Source: DATBAT01 sp963824805 (GTDB lineage: Bacteria > Acidobacteriota > Terriglobia > Terriglobales > Acidobacteriaceae). Taken from it: a DNA stretch of 64,000 nucleotides. Made by a program: the position numbers and the translations under genes. Positions 25,677 through 32,661 of the stretch are shown one piece after another. How positions within the stretch are numbered: position 1 is the stretch's first letter; the number at the start of each line of letters is the position of its first letter. Location: contig CAWGQZ010000015.1 in NCBI GenBank assembly GCA_963824805.1, positions 1 through 64,000 on the forward strand, given 5' to 3'. The notes under the pieces are model-generated. The model was not told where the DNA came from. It did not search any database and saw only the letters and a program-made list of their open reading frames with translations.

Positions 25677-27383
25677 CTATTTTTTGGCTGTTTTGTCCTC
25701 GTTTTTCTCGTCCTTCTTCTTGGCGTCGTCCCCTTTGCGGTGAAAATCCAGTCCAAAGCTCGGATCAGAACGCTTGCCGCCAATCTTGATCGGAATCTCG
25801 GTCACCCCATTCTTGCGAAAAAAGGGATCAAATGGCTTCAGTAGCCATGACTTCACTCCTGTCACGGCCTGCGACGGCTTGGCCTGCAAATGCAGCTTCC
25901 CGTGGAAATCGAGATCCTCCGACCGAATGCCGTAGGTTCCATCCAGTTGAACATTGGCCCCGGTCACGGAGAAGTTCAAGTGGTTGAGAGTAATTACGGC
26001 GTCGTGGAACTTGAAGTTGCTTCTCAACGCAGTCAACGAATCCCCGACGTCTTCGTCTTTCGGATGCCCCTGCCCGCGGCGGCTGAGGTCTTCAATCTTC
26101 TCGCGCACCTTGAGATCACTGAAGCGTCCCTGCTCGATGCTGAACTTCCCGTTCAGTTCGAGCCGGTCCATGACCTTCTCTTTGGTTCTGGGATCGGCGG
26201 GGGGCAGATCAAACTTCGTGGTTAATACCATCGGCCCCGAGATAGGCGGCTTATCGGCTTTCACGGCTAGTCGCAACAGATCTTCGATGCGCCCATTTTT
26301 GGAGACGATATCGAGAACGACTTCCTTGCCATGCAGACGTTTGTCGGTTGGTCCGACCACCCCCCCGCTACACACCAAGATCGTATTCCCAATGTGCGCC
26401 GTGACCGGGTGAAGCATGGTGTCGCCGTTGGTGGCATCCACGGTAGCGTTGAATTCTGTCTTCAACATCACCGGATGGCCGCCAGTATCGACCGTGAAGT
26501 CCGGCGTCGTAGTCTCGCCCTGTACTTCGATACTTTCCAGCACTCCCTTAAACGTACCCGTCGACGATAAGATTCCGGCAATGCCTTTAAACACCGAGAG
26601 ATCGGCATCTTTGAAGGTGTAGTCGGCGCCCAGGGGAGTGGTTCGCGGGTCATCTGCCTGCCAAGGTCCGAAGTTTCCCTTGACGTGAATTTCTCCCGGA
26701 GGAGTTGCGTTTGTCAGGGTGGCTTCAAAAGGCGCGCCGCTCCCCGGATGCATGTCGTGCATGTCCAAGTGATGGATCAAGAACTGGTGCGGAGACTTGT
26801 CCGGCTTTCCGGAAAGAATATCGAGTTCGGCGTCGTCTGAAATCAGCTCGTCAATCTTCACCGGCACATCTTTCGGTTTGCGGCCGGACGAAGACATGGG
26901 AAAGAGCTTACCTTCCCGCTGTTCGCGGGGAGGAATCTGAATGGTAAGTCCTTTTAACCGGATGGTGTTTATGTGCCAGGGCTTGCCGAAGATGCTCCAG
27001 AGATTTGCTGTGCCCGAAAACTCATGCACCGAGATCAACGGCGGCACATCGGTGCGGCCGTGCAGGCGAATGGTGACTCCAGAGCCTGCAAGCCGGAGTT
27101 GCGGGAACAGGTCGATGTGGAAGCCCTCGATCTGCACTTCGCTATGGAAGCGGCTGCTGAGCATGTCCTCCGCCCGTTGATGGAGAATCGGCTCAGCATA
27201 GATTTTAAGTAAAATCCCGGCAACCAAAGCCAGCAGAATCAGGGTTCCCGCAACAATCACGACCCACCTAGGCAGGCGAGTCCGCTTGTGCCGGCCTGAT
27301 TCAACCTTATTGTCATTGGATTCCAAGATGGCTCCTGACCGTGGTCCGCTCAATGTAGATCGCCGCGCCACCAAGCCAGGCAC
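25677..27383 (-). CDS. AsmA-like membrane-anchored protein
   Basis: 568 residues. A short cytoplasmic, basic N-terminus precedes one membrane helix (about residues 41-62, VVIVAGTLILLALVAGILLK). A long periplasmic beta-rich domain follows, typical of the AsmA/TamB-related family: EVQIEGFHIDLFPQLRLAGS, then NTIRLKGLTIQIP, LELNGKFSIEQGRFSD, LDGTYGIRSEDLDFHGKL and a Lys-rich tail (KKDEKNEDKTAKK). AsmA-like proteins are implicated in lipid transport or in outer-membrane biogenesis. Codons 1-20 overlap nothing, and the start could be later (ATG-poor N-terminus). It is convergent with the small-gene cluster at 25006-25658 (18 bp). Confidence 0.82.
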   Translation of the reverse strand: MPGLVARRSTLSGPRSGAILESNDNKVESGRHKRTRLPRWVVIVAGTLILLALVAGILLKIYAEPILHQRAEDMLSSRFHSEVQIEGFHIDLFPQLRLAGSGVTIRLHGRTDVPPLISVHEFSGTANLWSIFGKPWHINTIRLKGLTIQIPPREQREGKLFPMSSSGRKPKDVPVKIDELISDDAELDILSGKPDKSPHQFLIHHLDMHDMHPGSGAPFEATLTNATPPGEIHVKGNFGPWQADDPRTTPLGADYTFKDADLSVFKGIAGILSSTGTFKGVLESIEVQGETTTPDFTVDTGGHPVMLKTEFNATVDATNGDTMLHPVTAHIGNTILVCSGGVVGPTDKRLHGKEVVLDIVSKNGRIEDLLRLAVKADKPPISGPMVLTTKFDLPPADPRTKEKVMDRLELNGKFSIEQGRFSDLKVREKIEDLSRRGQGHPKDEDVGDSLTALRSNFKFHDAVITLNHLNFSVTGANVQLDGTYGIRSEDLDFHGKLHLQAKPSQAVTGVKSWLLKPFDPFFRKNGVTEIPIKIGGKRSDPSFGLDFHRKGDDAKKKDEKNEDKTAKK

Positions 27384-27453
27384 CGACGTGGGTTCTCTGT
27401 AAGTCGGGAGTTCGATGAGAACGGAGTGGTTGGTGTTGCTTAGATCACAAACC

Positions 27454-27987
27454 CTAGACGGCGAGATGAGGGTTGCGCTCGGAAGATTGCAGCCGTCCCA
27501 ATAAGAAACCCAACCCTGTCATGCGTTCATAGCTGTCCGCCAGGGAAATGGCCGAGACGCGCATGCCGGGAAGCAGGATCCCAATATACAGCTTGGCAGT
27601 CGCCTGCAGAGCAAATAGTCGCAACCGTAGCGCACTGTCCACCAGTTTCTCGCCGGCTTCGGCAATGGAGGGTTCGGCGCTGAGTCTGGCGGCCTCGCCA
27701 ACCCGCATCAAGACGGCAGCATTGTGGGCCGCGCAAGCGATATAGGTGATTGCGGCGCGCAGACGTTCGCGGTGAATGGCGGCAAACTCAGGGCGCGACA
27801 GGTGACGGCGAAGATAGTCCTCTTCGACCGGATCGATCAAGTTGCGGAAAGCGCGTACGTCGACTGGACGAATCTGAACTTTGGTATCGCTAACTGCGAG
27901 AGCAGAAAAGCCTCTACCTTTCGCGAGGCGAATCAGAAAGAACAAGGCAAGCAGTGCGCCAACAACGAGGACAAAAGTAATAATCAT
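27454..27987 (-). CDS. Hypothetical membrane-anchored protein
   Basis: 177 residues. The N-terminus is a membrane helix (MIITFVLVVGALLALFFLIR), then a helix-rich domain with RPEFAAIHRERLRAAITYIA, a segment with AEPSIAEAGEKLVDSALRLRL and a terminal LGFLLGRLQSSERNPHLAV. I do not recognise the family. Its ATG (27985-27987) overlaps the TGA of the upstream gene by 4 nt (27984-27987), so the two are translationally coupled and probably work together as a membrane pair. Confidence 0.75.
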   Translation of the reverse strand: MIITFVLVVGALLALFFLIRLAKGRGFSALAVSDTKVQIRPVDVRAFRNLIDPVEEDYLRRHLSRPEFAAIHRERLRAAITYIACAAHNAAVLMRVGEAARLSAEPSIAEAGEKLVDSALRLRLFALQATAKLYIGILLPGMRVSAISLADSYERMTGLGFLLGRLQSSERNPHLAV

Positions 27988-28746
27988 TGCTGAATTAACC
28001 GCTGCAGCTCCTTGTTCCAGCTTTCGAGATCGTGTTCAGGAACAGCCTTCACCGCAAATTGGGTAACCCTTTCAGGGAGCCACAGATATGCCAACCACAC
28101 AAGTACGCAAACGTGGTAGACCCCCATGGTGTAGTAGTACAGGCTATTGGTGTGTTCGGTGCCAAATTCGGACCGGATGGCCGCCGCCGCCAGATCCACG
28201 CAAGAGAAGATGCCCAGCCCTAATGCGATTCCGAAAACCTGATTCCGCCACGAAAGCCCCAGGTAGGAAGAAAAAGAGAAACAGGATAATCAGGAGTCCA
28301 GCCTGCAAAAAGCTGGCGGTCCTGCTTAGCACCGAGAGCATGGCTAAGACACGGTGGGTGTCGTTCCCGCCGATAAATACGGCTGCAAGCAGGCCGAGCA
28401 TTAAGAGAATCGCCGTTCCCCAACGAAAAATTGGCTTCCCAAAGGCACTTAGAGACGGGTAGTTGCGGAAGGTAAAAGCAAAGATCTCATGAATGATGCC
28501 AAACCTTAAACCAGTGCTGATTCCAAGCCCAAGTGCTTCGTAACGAAGATAGGTCTCTGCCGTTACGGTGGGAGCCACCGCCATTGGGTAGAGAACTAGG
28601 AACTGAACTATTTCTTCAATCACATAGACGAAGAAAATTGGAAACTGACGGATCACCCTTTGGCGCCACATGCCGATCGCAACCCCGACAAGAAGCAAAT
28701 GGGGTGCGATCCACAAATAGTGCCAAAGAAATACCCTAAGGGTCAT
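27984..28746 (-). CDS. Multi-pass membrane protein, frameshifted
   Basis: Two frames make one protein. The first, from the ATG at 28746 (or 28788), gives seven or so hydrophobic segments (LRVFLWHYLWIAPHLLLVGV through LLIILFLFFFL). The second, from about 28260 to 27984, continues LGLSWRNQVFGIALGLGIFS and SEFGTEHTNSLYYYTMGVYH, ending EHDLESWNKELQRLIQQ. The minus-strand CTACCTGGGGC at the junction becomes continuous if one C is dropped (about 28262-28263). The family is not recognised. The coupled gene downstream (27454-27987) also has a membrane helix. The pair resembles acidobacterial unknown membrane modules. Confidence 0.72.
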
Positions 28747-28833
28747 AGGGCCACCGGGCGCACTATACCCTGTTTCCTGGTGGCCCACAACACCGGGATA
28801 CTAAGACGTTACGAAACTAGAAATCTGCGCTGC

Positions 28834-28977
28834 TTACTGTAATGTTGTGCTCGGTCCGGGTTTACAAATACCAGAGCCACAGGTATGCGTGCCGCCGCCG
28901 CCGTCGGCGAAGCTGGCTGGCACTGAAATTGCGGTCAAAAACGCCAAAACTGCGAGGTATCTTAAGGTTTTTTTCAC
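28834..28977 (-). CDS. 47-residue secreted peptide
   Basis: GTG at 28977 opens a short frame of 47 codons plus stop. The product has a textbook signal peptide (MKKTLRYLAVLAFLTAISVP, ending ASFA) and a mature part of about 23 residues: DGGGGTHTCGSGICKPGPST, then TLQ. The two cysteines are spaced C-x4-C. AAGGA stands about 9 nt before the GTG on the minus strand. It lies in the intergenic space between the membrane pair and the gene at 29086, divergent from the latter. I do not know a named family; small exported cysteine-containing peptides can be signals, bacteriocin-like or structural. It could also be a chance ORF, but the signal peptide and ribosome site argue against that. Confidence 0.6.
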   Translation of the reverse strand: MKKTLRYLAVLAFLTAISVPASFADGGGGTHTCGSGICKPGPSTTLQ

Positions 28978-29085
28978 GGTGTGAAATCCTTTCCAGTTGG
29001 GATTGCACCGTGATAATGTGCTGGCGGCAGGGGGTCTCGCCAGATAACCTAGGTAATGGGAGGGTTCCCGAAAGTGTAACGTTTT

Positions 29086-29508
29086 ATGACACTGATATCT
29101 GCACTGGAAGATCTACGATCTACGACTCTTAAGGCGGTTGTGGGGGGGTTACACAGGCTGGAATACCTGTCTGGCCTGAAGACTACCGCAGGAACCTACT
29201 CTCATTGGGGATTGGCCAAGGTTCATGGGGAATTGGCCGCTGCCAAGGCCCTGGCGGAAGAGCACCGGGTGGTGACCTCAAACCTTCTGGCGATGCCTAT
29301 GTCGTACTTGTTAGAGGATTTAGATCAATCGAGCCAGCAGGCTGGGATGCCCGCTCTGGCATATTTGGACCGGCTGCGAACTCGAGGAATCGAGCTCTTG
29401 CCTGTAGAACCTAGCGCTGGATATGCGCCTCATTTTAGTTCAGCGCTGCACGCTCTTTGGTGCTTGGCGAAGACTCACCCAGAGTTCTCCAGTCGCCTAA
29501 GCGTATAG
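29086..29508 (+). CDS. Hypothetical protein
   Basis: 140 residues, mostly helical and neutral, with LEYLSGLKTTAGTYSHWGLA, AKALAEEHRVVTSNLLAMPM and LDRLRTRGIELLPVEPSAGY. No signal or membrane segment and no recognised domain. Upstream bases do not show a strong ribosome site before the ATG. It overlaps the 3' end of the convergent Xre regulator gene (29435) by about 74 bp. The overlap with a gene of clear homology lowers confidence, although codon composition looks coding. Confidence 0.45.
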   Translation: MTLISALEDLRSTTLKAVVGGLHRLEYLSGLKTTAGTYSHWGLAKVHGELAAAKALAEEHRVVTSNLLAMPMSYLLEDLDQSSQQAGMPALAYLDRLRTRGIELLPVEPSAGYAPHFSSALHALWCLAKTHPEFSSRLSV

Positions 29509-30244
29509 CTACCCCCACAACCTGTCCAATCACCTCCGCTTCCTGCGGGAACCGCAGCGCCCGCGCCTGAACCGGCGACAACGGATGCGGCTGCAGGATC
29601 AGCTGATCGTGACTGAGAGTACACCAGCAGCAGACGTGCCCGTTTCGGGTCTCGATAAAGTAGATCGGCCGCTCATATTCCGAGCGCCAGCCGCCTTCCG
29701 CGACCCGGTTCTTCGATTCATCGACTTGCACGAAGCTCCCAGGAGGAAGAATCGGGTACATCGTGAGATCTTCACTCCCGATGTAGCCGTAAGTAAATTG
29801 GCAATCGGTGAATTGGCTCAGATAGGCGAGCGGGACCATCCCCCACTGCTCTACTAAACGCCCAAAATTGGAGGTATGGCGAGGGTCGAAGCCAGGATCC
29901 ATGCGGACCGGCACACGCACGGCCGAGACGCCTGCGAGCGCTTCGGAGAAATGTGATTTGGGTGGAATCGATAGTTCCAGATCTGCCGCCATCGAATTCA
30001 AATCAACCCCAAACCACGCCAGCATTTCGCGCACGTCACGGCGGTAAATCACCGCGAGCGAATACAGCCGATAAATGCTTGGGATAACGCCTTTAGTCTC
30101 AATGTCAGAAAGTCGGCTCGGCGGAATGGCATATTCGTCATTGCCATGCTTGTTCGAAATTCGGGAACTCGCGCTTTCGACATCGCGCATGGTCAACCCA
30201 AGTTGCTCACGAAGCGCTCGTAAATTTTGCCCGCCTGAAAACAT
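29435..30244 (-). CDS. Xre-type regulator with degenerate S24-like C-terminal domain
   Basis: 269 residues; GAGGAA precedes the ATG. Residues 5-60 form a helix-turn-helix of the Xre/Cro group (LRALREQLGLTMRDVESASS, then PPSRLSDIETKGVIPSIYRL). Residues about 155-250 look like the C-terminal fold of LexA/CI-type S24 proteins (LPPGSFVQVDES, an IYFIETRNGHVCC strand, and VIGQVVGVA). However, the position of the usual catalytic Ser-Met reads LTMYP (Thr161-Met162) and no Lys occupies the second catalytic site, so self-cleavage is unlikely. It would bind DNA as a dimer and regulate unknown targets. The 358-bp upstream region is gene-free. Confidence 0.8.
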   Translation of the reverse strand: MFSGGQNLRALREQLGLTMRDVESASSRISNKHGNDEYAIPPSRLSDIETKGVIPSIYRLYSLAVIYRRDVREMLAWFGVDLNSMAADLELSIPPKSHFSEALAGVSAVRVPVRMDPGFDPRHTSNFGRLVEQWGMVPLAYLSQFTDCQFTYGYIGSEDLTMYPILPPGSFVQVDESKNRVAEGGWRSEYERPIYFIETRNGHVCCWCTLSHDQLILQPHPLSPVQARALRFPQEAEVIGQVVGVAIRLGDWRTLGESSPSTKERAALN

Positions 30245-30602
30245 GATTTCCTCGTCCGGACATATAACCAGTTGGATTTTCGGAGCTTAGCTTCAATAAC
30301 CACAAACGCGAATGGGTTGCGTTTTGTTCCAAATTCGTAAAATAGAGTGTGCGACCAAACACAGCTCGCAGTTCTGCGTTATGAATTTGGAGGCCTTCCC
30401 CCCAACTTAATTTGTGAACCGGAGTGAGTACTTTTAGGATGGTCCTGGGAAAACTCCGGTCTTGGCCGATGATGGTAAAACGAATGTCAGGACACTGCAA
30501 CTTCTAATAGTTCGATCTGCGGAAAATATAAACGTAAGATTTGGGACCGAACAAAGATGCTAGCATTGAGAACTCTCGCGACATGTATCTCATCTAGCTG
30601 AT
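30245..30602. other. Gene-free upstream region of the Xre regulator
   Basis: I see no convincing gene in about 358 bp. A possible minus-strand frame of 97 codons (30207-30500) overlaps the regulator and has no homology-like features, so I leave it out. The sequence is AT-richer than its neighbours (for example 30290-30345 and 30500-30560), as expected for a promoter/operator region, but no clear operator repeat was identified. Confidence 0.5.
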
Positions 30603-30833
30603 TTAATTGAGCTTAGTTGTACAATTCGGCGCGACTATCCCACCTATTCCATAACCCAGCACCAAAGCCGCAAGCCCGGCTATCCCGGACAAAAGCAGCA
30701 GGTGGCGACCTACCGTCGCCTTTACGTCGATTGATTCTTGTACACGCTCTTTTAGTTCTGCCAGAGACTCGTGCAACAGCCTCCGCTCTTCAGCTGCCTT
30801 CAATTCCAATTCATATCCGGGTCGTTCGCTCAT
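30603..30833 (-). CDS. Small membrane protein of the YqjD/YqjE-type stress operon
   Basis: 76 residues from the ATG at 30833, which overlaps the stop of the preceding gene by 4 nt (ATGA). An N-terminal charged helix (LELKAAEERRLLHESLAELKE) is followed by one membrane helix near the C-terminus (LLLLSGIAGLAALVLGYGIG). The arrangement and linkage match DUF883/DUF3618-like membrane-stress proteins such as YqjK/ElaB. It is the last of a tightly linked three-gene operon (31628 to 30603). The specific function is unknown. Confidence 0.72.
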   Translation of the reverse strand: MSERPGYELELKAAEERRLLHESLAELKERVQESIDVKATVGRHLLLLSGIAGLAALVLGYGIGGIVAPNCTTKLN

Positions 30834-31258
30834 GCGGCGTGTTTCCCTTCGTCGTGTATCCACAGGCCGTCTGCCTTCAAAACCTCAATCGTCTTTTTGG
30901 GAAAAGAAACGCGATCGCGAAATGAATTACGTGCCAGAGCGGCGGTGACTACTCCTGCAATGAGCCACAGGCTTCCGACAATCAAAAATGAAAGCGGCCA
31001 CCGCGATGGGCTATTCACAAATGCGAAGGAAACTAAGCCGACGAGCGCTGCTACTAGCAACAAATAGGCAGTCCCAAGCAGGATAATCGTAGCGACCACA
31101 AGCGGCAGCGAACTTCGCACTGATTGCAGTATTTCCTCGAACTCCGAATGCAGTAAGCGCAACCGCGTCTCGAGGAATTCCAGAAGCTCGTCTTTTATCT
31201 CGAGCAGGATATCCCCAAGCGGCCTGCCAGGTAGGTGAGTGCCGCTCCTCTCAGCCAC
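30830..31258 (-). CDS. Phage-holin-like YqjE family membrane protein
   Basis: 142 residues. The cytoplasmic helix EIKDELLEFLETRLRLLHSE is followed by two membrane segments (about 50-72 and 82-104, LVVATIILLGTAYLLLVAAL and WPLSFLIVGSLWLIAGVV) and a basic tail. This is the YqjE / Actinobacterial holin superfamily III pattern (PF07332); despite the name these proteins are chromosomal stress-associated membrane proteins. The start overlaps the stop of the upstream gene by 8 bp (31251-31258) and the stop overlaps the next start, so it is the middle gene of an operon. Confidence 0.8.
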   Translation of the reverse strand: MAERSGTHLPGRPLGDILLEIKDELLEFLETRLRLLHSEFEEILQSVRSSLPLVVATIILLGTAYLLLVAALVGLVSFAFVNSPSRWPLSFLIVGSLWLIAGVVTAALARNSFRDRVSFPKKTIEVLKADGLWIHDEGKHAA

Positions 31259-31628
31259 GGGATGACCTCCCGACTCTTAACACAAAGCCAGTAACGAATG
31301 CTGCAACCGCAACCACAGCGATGAATCTAAGGGGATCTCTTTCGCCAAGGGTGCGAATTGCTTTCACACCGCGCTGCGCCGACGCCAGCGCACTTTGAAT
31401 CGCCTCGTCATACGCGGAGGCTAGGCTTTCGGCGGCCTGATGGAATGGCTTTGCCCTAGGCAGAGATTCGGAAGCCCGCAGCAAGACGGCTTCTACTTCT
31501 TCCGCAGCCGCATCCGCCACGTCAATGTCGGGATCATACGACTCCATGGCGATTAACTTCGGTCCGACATCTTCTCGGGGCAAACGATCCGTCGTTTCGG
31601 CTGGGTCATTTTTCAAAGGTAAAGACAT
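31251..31628 (-). CDS. DUF883/YqjD-like membrane-anchored protein
   Basis: 125 residues. A soluble acidic region with a helical segment (EEVEAVLLRASESLPRAKPF, then ASAYDEAIQSALASAQRGVK) leads to a C-terminal membrane anchor (FIAVVAVAAFVTGFVLRVG). That is the YqjD/ElaB layout: N-terminal coiled helix and C-terminal helix, ribosome-associated inner-membrane proteins in E. coli. It is the first gene of the operon with the holin-like protein and a third small protein, downstream of dps on the same strand (126 bp gap with a hairpin). Confidence 0.75.
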   Translation of the reverse strand: MSLPLKNDPAETTDRLPREDVGPKLIAMESYDPDIDVADAAAEEVEAVLLRASESLPRAKPFHQAAESLASAYDEAIQSALASAQRGVKAIRTLGERDPLRFIAVVAVAAFVTGFVLRVGRSSRG

Positions 31629-31718
31629 GCTTCCCTCATTAATGCCTGTTTCGATGCAGGCACACCTCTGGATGTTAGCCGGTCAAACTGTTCTTCTTGC
31701 GAGGTTTTTGGGCCCGGC

Positions 31719-31748
31719 GAGAAGGCTGGAGATTAAACCAGCCTTCTC
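31719..31748. repeat. 11-bp stem-loop between dps and the membrane operon
   Basis: GAGAAGGCTGG (31719-31729) and CCAGCCTTCTC (31738-31748) are perfect complements around an 8-nt loop. No T-tract follows on either strand (the minus strand continues GCCGGGCCCAAAAACC), so it is not a strong intrinsic terminator. It may modulate transcription between dps and the genes downstream of it. Confidence 0.6.
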
Positions 31749-31754
31749 CGCAAA

Positions 31755-32375
31755 TCATGCTGCGTCGCTGCTACTGTCGACCGCTTCGACCAGGGGTACG
31801 TTGACCAAGTGCTCGCTCAAGAACCAAACCTGCATCTCGTTGGTACGCAGGACATCGCTGACTACGAGGTCGTTGGTGCCATCGTCTCCCAATTTGTCGG
31901 CGCGTTCCGCTAGCTCGCGGCACTGACCGATGATGATCTGGTGGGCATCGAGCAGGCGAGAGATTTGCACCGGAACCTCTTCTCGTCCCCGCGGCGGCCG
32001 CTCGATACGGGTTGTTTCGGCCACGTCGGGCGCCATCGCGATGCTGAGTCCACCGAGCAACATAATGCGCTCGGCAATTTGGTCGACCAGCTCTGCCTGT
32101 TCGCCAAAGTGCTTATCGTAAAGTAAGTGCAGTTGATAAAAAGTAGGTCCCGCCACTTGCCAATGTGACTTCTTGTACAAATCGCGAAGGGTCATGGTGT
32201 CGGCCAGCATCTGGTTAAGCTGTTCCGTCATCTCCAGCCGTACCGGCTCTTCCAAGTCCAGCGGCAGAGCGTGGGTTACCGTACCGTATTGTTGAATCTC
32301 TTTCGCCCGCTGATGAATTCTGGGTTGGGCGGTAATTCCCCGTCGAAGATTGGAGGTCGAAGTCTTGGTTGCCAT
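31755..32375 (-). CDS. dps: Dps family DNA-binding/ferritin-like protein
   Basis: 206 residues; AAGGAGA precedes the ATG. An extra basic N-terminus of about 45 residues (MATKTSTSNLRRGITAQPRI...) precedes the four-helix ferritin-like domain. The inter-subunit ferroxidase residues fit H71, H83, D98 and E102 (KKSHWQVAGPTFYQLHLLY, then AELVDQIAERI). Dps dodecamers oxidise and store iron with peroxide and bind DNA, protecting cells from oxidative stress. The long basic N-terminus fits DNA binding. It sits upstream of the stress-type membrane operon on the same strand and divergent from aceE (286 bp). Confidence 0.93.
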   Translation of the reverse strand: MATKTSTSNLRRGITAQPRIHQRAKEIQQYGTVTHALPLDLEEPVRLEMTEQLNQMLADTMTLRDLYKKSHWQVAGPTFYQLHLLYDKHFGEQAELVDQIAERIMLLGGLSIAMAPDVAETTRIERPPRGREEVPVQISRLLDAHQIIIGQCRELAERADKLGDDGTNDLVVSDVLRTNEMQVWFLSEHLVNVPLVEAVDSSSDAA

Positions 32376-32661
32376 GGGATTCTCCTTTATAGGTGATTCT
32401 TTTCGGAACTCTCTGGTTAGACTGCGGACGGCGACTGTGCCGCCGTTTGAAGATCTGAAGGCTTTAGTGAGTTAAGCTGCGTTTGCCAGCTCAATCCGTT
32501 TGTCATTAATTTGGATTCATTTCCCCGATATCTCGTTTCCTTAAATTCCTGTATCGGTTAGCGGAGCGGCAAACGCTCGACCGTCCTAGCGGTTGCTTAG
32601 GCAAAATTCCTCGTAATTGTCTATTATTGAAGATTAGTGTTCATAGAGGGAGAACCCAGAC

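Noticed and set aside
30207..30500. 97-codon minus-strand frame upstream of the Xre regulator
   Set aside because: It overlaps the regulator in another frame, has no ribosome site and no family-like segments; I treat it as chance.
30830..31258. Prophage holin
   Set aside because: The protein matches the chromosomal YqjE-type family and no phage gene is nearby.
31719..31748. Intrinsic terminator after dps
   Set aside because: The stem is good but there is no T-tract on either strand.
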